A stretch of 59,068 bases of DNA from Ruminococcus sp. (GCF_024691275.1 NZ_JAILNU010000033.1:1-59068), one strand, 5' to 3'; positions 1 through 8,524 are shown, numbered from the stretch's first letter. Numbers and translations are program-made. Notes: a model not told the origin generated them from the letters alone.

Positions 1-93
1 CCTCAGAAAGGATCGTCAGCCTTCGTTGTTTTATACTGTATATATCCCATTTTTGTGTTCTGATCTTGTTTTTGCCTGATATTCTGTGTAATT

Positions 94-122
94 AGCCCCT
101 CTGCGTTGCTCGCAGAGGGGCT
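94..122. terminator. GC-rich hairpin, possible weak terminator
   Basis: A perfect 12-bp inverted repeat (AGCCCCTCTGCG / CGCAGAGGGGCT) surrounds a 5-nt loop. Only CTTTG follows on the plus strand and no T-run on the minus strand, so termination is uncertain. It may end a gene lying to the left of the window. Bases 1-93 show no convincing gene. Confidence 0.4.
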
Positions 123-136
123 TTGTGGACAGGCTG

Positions 137-167
137 ATATCCCCTTTGCTATAAGCAAAGGGGATAT
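137..167 (-). terminator. Hairpin just after the GH5 stop codon
   Basis: A 13-bp perfect stem (ATATCCCCTTTGC / GCAAAGGGGATAT) with a TATAA loop starts a few bases past the stop codon of the minus-strand hydrolase. Position suggests transcript-end formation, but a clean U-tract is missing. Its CCCCTTTGC arm resembles the CCCCTCTGCG arm of the neighbouring hairpin at 94-122. Confidence 0.5.
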
Positions 168-171
168 TTGT

Positions 172-1125
172 TTACAGTAGTTTGATGAGTTCATCGCGAA
201 CGCCGTCAAGGCGATTATCTGAAAGACCGAAATCCATAGCTTTGTAGCTCCACGCAGCTCTGCCGATGCCGTATTTTTCAAAAACGGAGTTGATAGTTCT
301 GTACCATTTAACGGTATCCTCGGGAGAAACAACGTCTATGCAGCCGTATTCGCCGCAGTAAAGACCGGTTCCGTGCTTTTCAGCCTTAGCGATAGCTGTA
401 GAGAAAAGCTCCTCGAAATACTTTTGAGAAGTTACACTGTCCTCAAAGGGGATACGTTCTTCCGGGTCAATGGCAGTAGTCCAGTATGCGCCCTGATGAG
501 TGAATTTCAAAGGCTCGTAGCAGTGCATATTGTATATAACATTTTCATCGTAAGGAGGATCGAGGAACTGCAGAGTATCGGCACTGTTATTGTGGTAGCT
601 GCCGACAAGAATAAGAATATTCGGAGCTATAGCACGTATCCTGCGGATACATTCTCCTGCGATCCTGTTCCATGCGTCAATGAAAGAAGCATCTGTGACC
701 TCGTTGAGGAGCTCGAAAGCGACTCTTGGTGTCAGAGAGCCATAGCGGCGGGCAACTTCTTCCCAAAGGCGGTAGAAGCGTTCCTGCAATTCGGCACTGT
801 CAAAGAAACCGCTTTCGTTTTCGGCAAAGTAGTCAAAAGAGAAGCCTGCGGTTTTATGGAGGTCAAGGATAGTATTTAGACCATATTTTTCGCAGAACCT
901 CAAAGCGCTGTCGATATAAGCGAAGCCCTCCTCTGAGAAGGTTCCGTCCTGATTTTCGATGATATTATAATCAAATGGGATACGAACGTGATCCACGCCC
1001 CATTTTGAGATGATACTGAAATCTTTTTCCTGAATGAAAGAATCGAGGTGCTCTTTTTCGTAATTACATTGCGAAAGCCAGCCGCCAAGATTGATCCCCT
1101 TGATGAAGCCGTTTATTTTTTTCAT
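172..1125 (-). CDS. Glycoside hydrolase family 5, probably cytoplasmic
   Basis: 317-residue protein of the GH5/BglC type (retaining beta-glucanase or glucosidase fold). Visible landmarks are HVRIP near residue 46, the acid/base Asn-Glu pair at 141-142 in FELLNEVTD, His201, and the nucleophile Glu259 in CGEYGC. The start at 1125 was chosen because AGGAGG sits 7-8 bases upstream; a longer in-frame reading to 1287 runs through the promoter region and has no ribosome site. There is no signal peptide, dockerin or carbohydrate-binding module, unlike the secreted cellulases of ruminococci, so it probably acts on imported oligosaccharides. The exact substrate cannot be read from sequence. It is transcribed alone. 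Confidence 0.85.
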   Translation of the reverse strand: MKKINGFIKGINLGGWLSQCNYEKEHLDSFIQEKDFSIISKWGVDHVRIPFDYNIIENQDGTFSEEGFAYIDSALRFCEKYGLNTILDLHKTAGFSFDYFAENESGFFDSAELQERFYRLWEEVARRYGSLTPRVAFELLNEVTDASFIDAWNRIAGECIRRIRAIAPNILILVGSYHNNSADTLQFLDPPYDENVIYNMHCYEPLKFTHQGAYWTTAIDPEERIPFEDSVTSQKYFEELFSTAIAKAEKHGTGLYCGEYGCIDVVSPEDTVKWYRTINSVFEKYGIGRAAWSYKAMDFGLSDNRLDGVRDELIKLL

Positions 1126-1146
1126 ATTATCGCCTCCTATGGTGAT

Positions 1147-1155
1147 ATTATAGCA
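1147..1155 (-). promoter_or_regulatory. Extended -10 promoter for GH5
   Basis: On the minus strand TGCTATAAT forms an extended -10 element about 22 bases before the start codon, leaving a very short leader holding only the AGGAGG site. A good -35 box is absent. Bases 1156-1431 upstream hold no gene I can support. Confidence 0.45.
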
Positions 1156-1431
1156 CATTAAGTTATAGTGATATACTTGTTTTATGTAAATAATAGTAAA
1201 TACATGATGTATAAACAAAAAATTATCAAATATGTCTACAAATGACAATAAAGCATTTAATATAATGCCAAACGTAATCGGGATCATATGAAGCGATAAC
1301 GTTTGAGCTTGTTAAGATGAGGTCGATGATGCTTTACCCCTCATATCAGCAGTAACCTTACGAATGCAGAAAACAGAAACAGCAGCCCCAAAGAGGTGAT
1401 AGCAGTTTGGGAATGCTGCTGAAGAATGAAA

Positions 1432-1461
1432 TAAAAAAACTCGCAGAAAATATCTGCGAGT
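1432..1461 (-). terminator. Terminator of tRNA-Ser unit 1
   Basis: On the minus strand ACTCGCAG / CTGCGAGT forms a hairpin followed by seven T residues, directly after the CCA end of the downstream tRNA. A nearly identical terminator sits at 1780-1812. Confidence 0.88.
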
Positions 1462-1462
1462 C

Positions 1463-1552
1463 TGGCGCGGATTGAGAGATTTGAACTCTCGCGCCGGTTT
1501 CCCGACCTACTCCCTTAGCAGGGGAGCCCCTTCACCACTTGGGTAAATCCGC
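1463..1552 (-). tRNA. tRNA-Ser (anticodon GCU), copy 1
   Basis: 90-nt class II tRNA on the minus strand. Acceptor GCGGATT pairs with AATCCGC, the anticodon loop CTGCTAA reads GCU, the long variable arm typical of serine tRNAs is present, and the 3' CCA is encoded. It is the second tRNA of a two-tRNA transcript and is identical in sequence to the copy at 1813-1902. Confidence 0.95.
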
Positions 1553-1586
1553 AAACCGACGAACGAAAGTCCGACGATAAAAAAAT

Positions 1587-1675
1587 TGGCGGAGAGGGTG
1601 GGATTCGAACCCACGTGACCGTTAAGTCAAACGGTTTTCAAGACCGCCTCGTTATGACCGCTTCGATACCTCTCC
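1587..1675 (-). tRNA. tRNA-Ser (anticodon UGA), copy 1
   Basis: 89-nt class II tRNA on the minus strand: acceptor GGAGAGG pairs with CCTCTCC, anticodon loop CTTGAAA gives UGA, long variable arm, encoded CCA. It is the first tRNA after the promoter at 1714-1742 and lies 34 bases ahead of tRNA-Ser(GCU). Confidence 0.95.
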
Positions 1676-1713
1676 ATTTTACATTTTTTAGTGCTGTTTG
1701 ATTCAGCCATTAT

Positions 1714-1742
1714 ATTATATCACAATGAGCGGCAGTTGTCAA
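1714..1742 (-). promoter_or_regulatory. Consensus sigma-A promoter of tRNA unit 1
   Basis: On the minus strand TTGACA, 17-bp spacer, TATAAT: a perfect match to the vegetative consensus, as expected for a stable-RNA gene. Confidence 0.92.
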
Positions 1743-1779
1743 GTAAAAATTGAAAAAAATTCTATAAAAATTTTTGTGA

Positions 1780-1812
1780 AAATAAAAACTCGCAGAAAAA
1801 TTCCTGCGAGTC
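1780..1812 (-). terminator. Terminator of tRNA-Ser unit 2
   Basis: Minus-strand hairpin ACTCGCAGG / TCTGCGAGT followed by TTTTTATTTT. It is the duplicate of the terminator at 1432-1461, with small changes confined mainly to the loop. Confidence 0.85.
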
Positions 1813-1902
1813 TGGCGCGGATTGAGAGATTTGAACTCTCGCGCCGGTTTCCCGACCTACTCCCTTAGCAGGGGAGCCCCTTCACCACTTGGGTAAATCC
1901 GC
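1813..1902 (-). tRNA. tRNA-Ser (anticodon GCU), copy 2
   Basis: Identical to the tRNA at 1463-1552, offset by 350 bases: class II tRNA with anticodon GCU, long variable arm and encoded CCA. Even the 34-base spacer to the next tRNA is almost unchanged between copies. Confidence 0.95.
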
Positions 1903-1935
1903 AAACCGACGAACGAAAGTCCGACGATAAATAAT

Positions 1936-2024
1936 TGGCGGAGAGGGTGGGATTCGAACCCACGTGACCGTTAAGTCAAACGGTTTTCAAGACCGCCTCG
2001 TTATGACCGCTTCGATACCTCTCC
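1936..2024 (-). tRNA. tRNA-Ser (anticodon UGA), copy 2
   Basis: Identical to the tRNA at 1587-1675, offset by 349 bases: class II serine tRNA with anticodon UGA and encoded CCA, first in the second two-tRNA transcript. Confidence 0.95.
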
Positions 2025-2063
2025 ACTTTTGTATTATTTTGTGCTGCTCAATTCAGCTTTTAT

Positions 2064-2092
2064 ATTATATCACGGTAATGCATATTTGTCAA
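2064..2092 (-). promoter_or_regulatory. Consensus sigma-A promoter of tRNA unit 2
   Basis: Minus-strand TTGACA-N17-TATAAT. The boxes match the promoter of unit 1 exactly while the spacer has diverged, which suggests selection on the promoter after the duplication. Confidence 0.92.
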
Positions 2093-2248
2093 TAAAAAAT
2101 TTAGAAAAGCGGTAATAATAAAATTTCAACATTTTTGTGCAAGATGTATATTTGATATATAACTTCAGTCAATAGCCCATAATAATGCATTAAAGATGTA
2201 AAAACTTGTAAATTTTTCGGAAAAAATGATAATTTTGAAAAAATATAC

Positions 2249-2277
2249 TTTACATATTCTTGAAATTAGTGTAAAAT
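2249..2277 (+). promoter_or_regulatory. Promoter of the pyrH operon
   Basis: TTTACA, 17-bp spacer, TAAAAT, about 31 bases ahead of the pyrH start codon. It is the only good promoter seen before polC, so it may drive the whole pyrH-ispG run. Confidence 0.7.
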
Positions 2278-2308
2278 AGACTGTAGATAAATTTTTGTGA
2301 GGTGCTAT

Positions 2309-3019
2309 ATGGAACCAAAGTATAAAAGAATATTATTAAAGGTCAGCGGAGAAGCTCTCGCAGGCGAAAATAAGACTGGTCTTAACTATGATGTAGTAAC
2401 TGATATCTGCAAAAGCATTAAGAAGTGTGCAGATGCGGGCACACAGGTAGGTGTAGTTGTAGGCGGCGGTAACTTCTGGAGAGGCCGTTCCAGCGGAGCT
2501 ATGGACAGAACACGCGCAGATCATATAGGTATGCTTGCAACAACAATGAATGCACTTGCACTTGCAGATGTTCTTGAGTCTCTTGGCTGCACTGTAAGAG
2601 TACAGACAGCTCTTCAGATGTCAGCTATCGCAGAGCCATATATCCGCAACAGAGCTGTAAGGCATCTTGATAAGGGCAGGATCGTTATATTCGGCTGCGG
2701 AACAGGAAACCCCTTCTTCTCGACAGATACTGCCGCAGCACTTCGTTCAGTTGAGATAGATGCTGATATTCTCCTCAAGGCAACACTTGTTGACGGAGTA
2801 TATGACAAGGATCCTCATAAGTATGATGACGCAAAGAAGTATGATACTCTTACATTCTCAAAGGTCATCGGCGAAGATCTCGGCGTAATGGACAGCACAG
2901 CTGCTGCAATGTGCCGTGACAATCATATGAAGATGCTTGTATTCGATCTCAGCAGACCTGATAATATCTATGATGCAATTATGGGTGAAAATATCGGAAC
3001 AGTCGTATCCGAAGACTAA
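2309..3019 (+). CDS. pyrH: UMP kinase
   Basis: 236-residue amino-acid-kinase-fold enzyme that phosphorylates UMP to UDP in the cytoplasm. KVSGEAL near the N-terminus, [10 protein letters not shown] and [12 protein letters not shown] are diagnostic of bacterial PyrH. The start at 2309 is preferred over an in-frame GTG at 2297, because GAGGTG lies at the right distance before the ATG and itself overlaps that GTG. It opens the conserved pyrH-frr-uppS-cdsA block; the rpsB-tsf genes that often precede it are absent and tRNA genes lie there instead. Confidence 0.97.
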   Translation: MEPKYKRILLKVSGEALAGENKTGLNYDVVTDICKSIKKCADAGTQVGVVVGGGNFWRGRSSGAMDRTRADHIGMLATTMNALALADVLESLGCTVRVQTALQMSAIAEPYIRNRAVRHLDKGRIVIFGCGTGNPFFSTDTAAALRSVEIDADILLKATLVDGVYDKDPHKYDDAKKYDTLTFSKVIGEDLGVMDSTAAAMCRDNHMKMLVFDLSRPDNIYDAIMGENIGTVVSED

Positions 3020-3042
3020 TTAACCGAAAGGAATGTAATACT

Positions 3043-3597
3043 ATGAAAGAACAGATGAACATTGCAAAGGAAAAAATGAACAAGAGCCTTAACGCACTCA
3101 GCAACGAATTTGCTTCTATACGTGCAGGAAGAGCAAATCCGGGCGTACTCGACAAGATCATGGTAGATTACTACGGAGCAGCAACTCCTGTTAACCAGAT
3201 GGCAGCTATCTCTGTATCAGAAGCAAGAATACTTGTTATCCAGCCATGGGACAAGTCAACACTCAAGCTCATCGAGAAGGCTATTCAGGCATCTGATATC
3301 GGCATCCAGCCTGTAAACGACGGTAATGTTATCCGTCTTGCATTCCCTCAGCTCACAGAGGATCGCCGTAAGGAGCTCTGCAAGAATATCAGAAAGTATG
3401 GTGAAGAGTGCAAGGTAACTGTACGTTCTGTCAGACGTGATACTATGGAAAAGTACAAGGCAATGAAGAAGAACTCCGAGATCACAGAGGATGATCTCAA
3501 GGATTGCGAGAAGAAGGTACAGGATCTCACAGACAAGATGTGTGCTGACGTTGATAAGATGGTAGCAGACAAGGAAAAAGAGATCATGACTGTTTGA
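3043..3597 (+). CDS. frr: Ribosome recycling factor
   Basis: 184 residues, the usual length for RRF, which splits post-termination ribosomes together with EF-G. The conserved stretches SIRAGRANPGVLD and RKELCKN are present, along with the charged C-terminal helix. It lies 23 bases after pyrH and 10 bases before uppS, the standard order in Clostridia, with AAGGAATG as ribosome site. Confidence 0.98.
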   Translation: MKEQMNIAKEKMNKSLNALSNEFASIRAGRANPGVLDKIMVDYYGAATPVNQMAAISVSEARILVIQPWDKSTLKLIEKAIQASDIGIQPVNDGNVIRLAFPQLTEDRRKELCKNIRKYGEECKVTVRSVRRDTMEKYKAMKKNSEITEDDLKDCEKKVQDLTDKMCADVDKMVADKEKEIMTV

Positions 3598-3607
3598 TTG
3601 GAGAAAT

Positions 3608-4348
3608 ATGGCATTTTTCGGAAAAAAGGATAAAACTGAGCTTACGCTGCCCGAGAAGCTTCCCGAGCACGTAGGCTTTATAATGGACGGAAACGGCAGA
3701 TGGGCAAAAAAGCGCGGTCTGCCCCGTTCCTTCGGTCATCGTGAGGGCGCAAAGAACTTCAAGAAGATAGTCCGCTACTGTAAGGACATCGGACTGAAGA
3801 ATATCAGCTTCTATGCTTTTTCAACTGAGAACTGGCAGCGTCCTGCCGATGAGGTAAACACTATCATGGAGCTTTTCCGTGATTATATCGTTGATGTAAG
3901 AAACTTCCTCAGCGAGAATACCCGCATGGTATTCCTCGGCGACAAAAGCGCATTTGATGAAGATCTTCAGGAGAAGATGAGAAAGCTTGAGGAAGATACT
4001 GCCAAATATGACGAGATGACTCTCATGATGGCAGTAAACTACGGCGGACGCAATGAGCTTGCCCATGCAGCGAGAATACTTGCGCAGAAGGCTGTAAACG
4101 GCGAGATACGCCCTGAGGATATCAATGAACAGTCTATAGCGAATGAGCTTTACACTAAGGGTATCCCCGACGTTGATCTTGTTATACGTCCCAGCGGCGA
4201 GTACAGATTATCTAACTATTTAATATGGCAGTGTGCCTATGCAGAATACTATTTTACAGATGTGCTGTGGCCTGATTTTACTCCTGATGAACTTGACAAG
4301 GCTCTTATCGAATTTAGCAACAGACACCGCCGTTTCGGAGGTGTGTGA
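3608..4348 (+). CDS. uppS: Isoprenyl (undecaprenyl) diphosphate synthase
   Basis: 246-residue cis-prenyltransferase making the C55 carrier for peptidoglycan and wall polymers from IPP and FPP. MDGNGRWA (catalytic Asp27) and the C-terminal substrate motif around RPSGEYRLSN mark the family. It is downstream of frr and its stop codon shares a base with the cdsA start, so the two are translationally coupled. Membrane-associated by family, without a transmembrane segment of its own. Confidence 0.97.
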   Translation: MAFFGKKDKTELTLPEKLPEHVGFIMDGNGRWAKKRGLPRSFGHREGAKNFKKIVRYCKDIGLKNISFYAFSTENWQRPADEVNTIMELFRDYIVDVRNFLSENTRMVFLGDKSAFDEDLQEKMRKLEEDTAKYDEMTLMMAVNYGGRNELAHAARILAQKAVNGEIRPEDINEQSIANELYTKGIPDVDLVIRPSGEYRLSNYLIWQCAYAEYYFTDVLWPDFTPDELDKALIEFSNRHRRFGGV

Positions 4349-5226
4349 TGCTAACACGTATTATTTCGGGCGCTGTGGGAGCTGTATTACTTGCTGCCGT
4401 ACTCTTCTTTCATGATACTATAGTACTGCCCATCGCAGTCGCATTCATAATCGCAGTTATGCTCTTTGAGCTTCTCCGAGCAGTAAAGCTCCACAAGTGT
4501 CTGCCCATACTTATTGCAGCCGAGGCTTGCGGAATAGCTGTGCCTGTAATGTACGGCATCATGACCAAGCTTACAGTAGACGGACCTGTTGTTCCTCCGC
4601 ATTATGAGTTCTGCGCATGGCGTTATGCTCACGATTATAATTTATATGCGTTCGGAGCAGTGCTTCTGTGCGCTTTTGTTGTGTTTATCACATGGCTCAG
4701 AAATCACAAAGAGATACGCTATGAGCAGGTGTTCTTTGTACTTGCCGTTATGATACTTGTACCGCAGTCAATGACAACTATGGTGCGTATGGAGTGCTAT
4801 GACCCCGAAAGCGGACTGTTTCTCCTCGTTATGGGACTCTGCGGTGCATGGATTGCTGATACAGGAGCATACTTTTCGGGTGTTGCTCTCGGAAAGCATA
4901 AGCTCTGCCCTGAGATAAGCCCTAAGAAGACTATCGAGGGTCTTGTGGGTGGAATCCTCACAACAGCGATCGTTTATACAGTTGCATTTTCATGCTACTA
5001 CGGCTTTACAGGCAAAAGAGCTGCTGTTGCGTTCATTACGGGAGCTGTATGCGCAGTAATAGGTACTGTGGGCGACCTTTCCGCATCAATGGTAAAGCGT
5101 CAGATAGGCTTCAAGGACTACGGCAAGATAATGCCCGGACACGGCGGACTTATGGATCGCTTTGACAGCGTTCTTTTTGTGCTGCCTACATTTTATGTAT
5201 TCATCAAGGTATTTGGTGTACAATGA
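4348..5226 (+). CDS. cdsA: Phosphatidate cytidylyltransferase
   Basis: 292-residue multi-pass membrane enzyme producing CDP-diacylglycerol for phospholipid synthesis. The CdsA signature is intact near the C-terminus: a GDLSASMVKR segment, then GHGGLMDRFDS with its catalytic acidic residues. Hydrophobic helices fill most of the first two thirds. The ATG at 4348 overlaps the uppS stop (TGATG); a GTG one codon upstream is less likely. GGAGGTG upstream is the ribosome site. Confidence 0.95.
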   Translation: MLTRIISGAVGAVLLAAVLFFHDTIVLPIAVAFIIAVMLFELLRAVKLHKCLPILIAAEACGIAVPVMYGIMTKLTVDGPVVPPHYEFCAWRYAHDYNLYAFGAVLLCAFVVFITWLRNHKEIRYEQVFFVLAVMILVPQSMTTMVRMECYDPESGLFLLVMGLCGAWIADTGAYFSGVALGKHKLCPEISPKKTIEGLVGGILTTAIVYTVAFSCYYGFTGKRAAVAFITGAVCAVIGTVGDLSASMVKRQIGFKDYGKIMPGHGGLMDRFDSVLFVLPTFYVFIKVFGVQ

Positions 5227-5238
5227 TATTGCAGGAAC

Positions 5239-5262
5239 GGACTATTCACGGATAGTCCATTT
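5239..5262 (+). terminator. Small hairpin between cdsA and dxr
   Basis: GGACTAT / ATAGTCC stem with a 6-nt loop and a broken T-rich tail (ATTTCGCATTTT). It may attenuate or process the transcript between cdsA and dxr; it is too weak to call a strong terminator. Confidence 0.35.
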
Positions 5263-5278
5263 CGCATTTTATAAAGAA

Positions 5279-5299
5279 CTTTTGATATAATATCAAAAG
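5279..5299. repeat. 21-bp perfect palindrome before dxr
   Basis: CTTTTGATAT, a single A, then ATATCAAAAG. It lies 31 bases before the dxr start and contains a TATAAT hexamer. It could be an operator or a small RNA hairpin; no adjacent regulator points to either role. Confidence 0.5.
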
Positions 5300-5330
5300 A
5301 AAGTAATTTCCATGAAAAGGGGAAAATATA

Positions 5331-6482
5331 ATGAATAAAACAGTGTCGATACTTGGTTCAACGGGTTCTATCGGAACCCAGTCACTTGAGGTGTGTGAAA
5401 AGCACGGACTTAAAGTTGTGGCACTTGCCGCTCATAGCAGCATAGATGCTCTTGAGCAGCAGATAAGAAAATTCAGACCTGCATATGCCTGCATTTATAA
5501 CGAAGAAAAGTACGGCGAACTCAAAAGTCGTATCGCTGACCTGGATGTTGAGCTTTTGTGCGGAATGGAAGGACTTTGCAGGCTTGCATCACTTGAAGAA
5601 GCCGATATCGTCCTCAATTCCGTTGTGGGTATGGTTGGACTTCTGCCGACACTTACGGCTATAGAAGCAGGAAAGGATATTGCCCTCGCAAATAAGGAGA
5701 CCCTTGTTGCAGGCGGCGAGCTCGTAATGGAGGCGGCTGCGAAAAAGGGCGTGAAGATATACCCTGTTGACAGCGAACATTCAGCTATTTTCCAGTGCTT
5801 GCAGGGAAACAAGCGCGAGCAGCTCAGTAAGATAATCCTTACAGCCTCGGGCGGACCGTTTTTCGGCAGGAGCTATGACGAGCTGAGAACTGTCACCAAG
5901 GCTCAGGCTCTTCGTCACCCCAATTGGGATATGGGCAGCAAGATCACTATCGACTCTGCAACGCTTATGAACAAGGGACTTGAATTCATCGAGGCAAAAT
6001 GGCTCTTTGACCTTACTCCCGAGCAGATTGAGATCGTGGTGCATCGTCAGAGCGTAGTTCATTCGGCGGTTGAGTATAACGATTACTCTGTCATTGCGCA
6101 AATGGGAGTACCTGACATGAAGATCCCGATACAGTATGCTCTGCTGTATCCGAACCGAGTGAGCTGTCCGACAGGCAGACTATCCCTTACGGATTACGGA
6201 AAGCTCACCTTTGAAAAGCCCGATTACAAAACATTCAAGTGTTTATCCGCAGCAATAGAAGCCATAAAACGTGGCGGAGCATATCCTTGTCTGGTAAATT
6301 CAGCAAACGAAGAAGCAGTACGTGCTTTCCTGAATGACGAGATACAGTTCATAGAGATAGGCGAGACAGTATCGTCTGTACTTGATAAGTTCCCGTCCTC
6401 TGAGATAAAAAGCTATGAAGATGTAATGGCAGCAGACAAGGCTGCAAGAGCATATGTCAGGGAACACATTTCCACAAAATAA
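5331..6482 (+). CDS. dxr: 1-deoxy-D-xylulose 5-phosphate reductoisomerase
   Basis: 383-residue NADPH-dependent enzyme making 2-C-methyl-D-erythritol 4-phosphate in the non-mevalonate isoprenoid pathway. GSTGSIG near residue 8 is the NADPH-binding turn; ANKETLVAGG, the metal-binding VDSEHSAIFQC and ASGGPFF are all present. It supplies the same isoprenoid route as ispG further along the operon and as uppS, which consumes its product. GGGGAAAA is the ribosome site. Confidence 0.98.
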   Translation: MNKTVSILGSTGSIGTQSLEVCEKHGLKVVALAAHSSIDALEQQIRKFRPAYACIYNEEKYGELKSRIADLDVELLCGMEGLCRLASLEEADIVLNSVVGMVGLLPTLTAIEAGKDIALANKETLVAGGELVMEAAAKKGVKIYPVDSEHSAIFQCLQGNKREQLSKIILTASGGPFFGRSYDELRTVTKAQALRHPNWDMGSKITIDSATLMNKGLEFIEAKWLFDLTPEQIEIVVHRQSVVHSAVEYNDYSVIAQMGVPDMKIPIQYALLYPNRVSCPTGRLSLTDYGKLTFEKPDYKTFKCLSAAIEAIKRGGAYPCLVNSANEEAVRAFLNDEIQFIEIGETVSSVLDKFPSSEIKSYEDVMAADKAARAYVREHISTK

Positions 6483-6510
6483 TTTCTTGAAAATGAAAGG
6501 ATAAGATCAT

Positions 6511-7581
6511 ATGGGTATTGTTATAGCTATCCTTATCTTCGGCCTTATAGTCACAGCCCATGAGTTCGGACATTTCGTATGTGCCAAGCTCAGCGGGATA
6601 CGTGTGCTTGAGTTCTCGGTAGGTATGGGACCAAAGCTTCTGCAAAAAACAAAAGGCGAGACAAAGTATTCTCTCAGGATTCTTCCTTTGGGAGGCTACT
6701 GCGCTATGGAGGGAGAAGACTCCACCAACAGCGATCCTCACAGCTTCCGCAATGCAAAGCTGTGGAAGAGAATGATAGTCCTTGCCGCAGGTGCGATGAT
6801 GAACTTTATTCTCGGATTCATAGCTATTGTTATATGGGTATGCATGATGAGGAATATCGGTTCAATGGTCATAAGCGAATTTGTAAAGACCGATGCCAAC
6901 GGTACAGTTGCAGAATACTGTGCAGAGAGTTATGAAACAGGACTGCGCAAGGGCGATAAGCTCATCGAGATCGGCGGTACAAGGATATACAGTATCATTG
7001 ATATCAACTATGCTCTTCATGATGCAAATAAAAACAAGAGCTATACCGTTCTTGTAGAGCGTGACGGAGAAAAGGTAACGCTTGAAAATGTTGTTTTCAA
7101 TAATAACAGCAATGAGAACGGTAACGATCCGTATGACTTTTATCTTACAGCAAGAAGCAAGAATCCACTGACTATACTGCAAACGTCAGGCGAGACCTTC
7201 ATGTCCATGACCCATATAATCGGGTTATCGCTGAAACAGATGTTTTCAGGCAAGCTTGAAAAGGAAAATGTATCAGGTCCTGTGGGAGTTGTTACCGCTA
7301 TAAGCGAATCAACAGAGGATACGGAATCGCTGTCTGAGATAATCTACAATTTCCTGTATATGACGGCACTCATCACCATAAATGTCGGCATATTCAATTT
7401 ACTTCCTATCCCTGGACTTGACGGCGGAAGACTTCTTTTCTGCTTTATCGAGCTTGTACGCCGCAAACCTGTCAAGCCCGAGCATGAGGGCTATGTTCAT
7501 CTTGCTGGAATGGCACTTCTCTTCGGCATAATGATATTTGCAACATACAACGACATTGTACGACTTATAAGCGGAGGTTGA
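6511..7581 (+). CDS. rseP: RseP-family site-2 protease
   Basis: 356-residue membrane zinc metalloprotease (M50). The zinc motif HEFGH is at residues 17-21 in the first membrane helix, a PDZ-like domain occupies roughly residues 120-190, and NLLPIPGLDGGR near residue 298 supplies the third zinc ligand (Asp). The family cleaves anti-sigma factors or signal-peptide remnants inside the membrane. Its place between dxr and ispG is the usual one; the metallohydrolase gene begins one base after its stop codon. Confidence 0.93.
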   Translation: MGIVIAILIFGLIVTAHEFGHFVCAKLSGIRVLEFSVGMGPKLLQKTKGETKYSLRILPLGGYCAMEGEDSTNSDPHSFRNAKLWKRMIVLAAGAMMNFILGFIAIVIWVCMMRNIGSMVISEFVKTDANGTVAEYCAESYETGLRKGDKLIEIGGTRIYSIIDINYALHDANKNKSYTVLVERDGEKVTLENVVFNNNSNENGNDPYDFYLTARSKNPLTILQTSGETFMSMTHIIGLSLKQMFSGKLEKENVSGPVGVVTAISESTEDTESLSEIIYNFLYMTALITINVGIFNLLPIPGLDGGRLLFCFIELVRRKPVKPEHEGYVHLAGMALLFGIMIFATYNDIVRLISGG

Positions 7582-7582
7582 T

Positions 7583-8497
7583 ATGCCTGAGGTATGTTTG
7601 CTTGGAACAGGCGGTATGCTTCCGCTGAAAGACCGCTTCCTTACGAGCTTGTATGCTGAGTATAACGGTAAAACCGTTCTTATCGACTGCGGCGAAGGCA
7701 CACAGGTAGCTGTCGCAAAGCACGGTCTGAAAATGAGCAAGATAGAGCTGATACTCATTACTCATTGCCATGCCGACCATGTTACGGGACTTCCCGGGCT
7801 GCTGCTCTCCATAGGCAACAGCTCGCGTACTCAGCCGCTTGATATAGCAGCTCCGGAGAGCAGCCTGCCCATACTGAGGGCACTGCTCAGCGTCTGCGGA
7901 GGACTTCCTTATGAGGTGCGTTTTCACGGACTTCCCGAGGATAAGCCCTTTGAGTTTGCGGCTGATATGATAGATCCTATGCTGAGAATAAAGACTTTGC
8001 CGCTTTCTCACAGAGTGAGCTGCGTAGGATACAGCCTGTGTCTGGAACGCCGTGCTGTTTTTGATCCCGCAAAGGCTAAGGAGCTGGGAGTGCCCGTGGA
8101 GCATTGGAAAAAGCTGCACAGCGGCGAAGCAGTTGTACTCGCTGACGGCAGGAAGATCGTTCCCGAAGACGTAACGGGAGAAAAGCGCTCTCCCATAAAA
8201 ATAACATATACGACAGATACACTTCCTGTAGATGATATAGCTGCATTTGCAGAAAAATCGGATCTTTTCATATGCGAGGGAATGTACGGAAAGTTTGAAA
8301 AGAAGGAGTCGATGAACGAAAAGCATCATATGCTTATGCAGGATGCCTGTGATATTGCAAAAAGAGCGGGAGCAAGGCAGCTCTGGCTCACGCACTACAG
8401 TCCTGCCGAAAAAGCCCCTTCTGTTTATGAAGATGAACTGAGAGCGATATTTCCCGAGACCGTCATAACCGAAGACGGAAGAAAGCTCTCACTTTGA
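7583..8497 (+). CDS. Metallo-beta-lactamase-fold hydrolase, RNase Z-like
   Basis: 304 residues. The ITHCHADHVTGLPG stretch gives the HxHxDH zinc motif at residues 61-66, with further ligand candidates in LPLSHRV and in LWLTHYSP near the C-terminus. Length and overall pattern fit the tRNase Z/ElaC branch, which trims tRNA 3' trailers, but many tRNAs here encode CCA, so the substrate is unsure. It begins one base after the rseP stop with GGAGG inside the rseP end, so it is co-translated. It is an added member in the rseP-ispG block. Confidence 0.8.
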   Translation: MPEVCLLGTGGMLPLKDRFLTSLYAEYNGKTVLIDCGEGTQVAVAKHGLKMSKIELILITHCHADHVTGLPGLLLSIGNSSRTQPLDIAAPESSLPILRALLSVCGGLPYEVRFHGLPEDKPFEFAADMIDPMLRIKTLPLSHRVSCVGYSLCLERRAVFDPAKAKELGVPVEHWKKLHSGEAVVLADGRKIVPEDVTGEKRSPIKITYTTDTLPVDDIAAFAEKSDLFICEGMYGKFEKKESMNEKHHMLMQDACDIAKRAGARQLWLTHYSPAEKAPSVYEDELRAIFPETVITEDGRKLSL

Positions 8498-8524
8498 TAT
8501 ACATGAAATGATAGGAGGATAATC

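Noticed and set aside
3..332. 109-codon minus-strand ORF at the left edge
   Set aside because: It crosses two strong hairpins and the end of the GH5 gene, with no ribosome site or recognisable composition.
373..879. 168-codon plus-strand ORF over the GH5 gene
   Set aside because: It is an opposite-strand shadow of a clear glycoside hydrolase and lacks a ribosome site.
7565..8395. 276-codon minus-strand ORF opposite the metallohydrolase
   Set aside because: Cys/Tyr/Arg-rich shadow translation; the plus strand encodes an intact zinc hydrolase.
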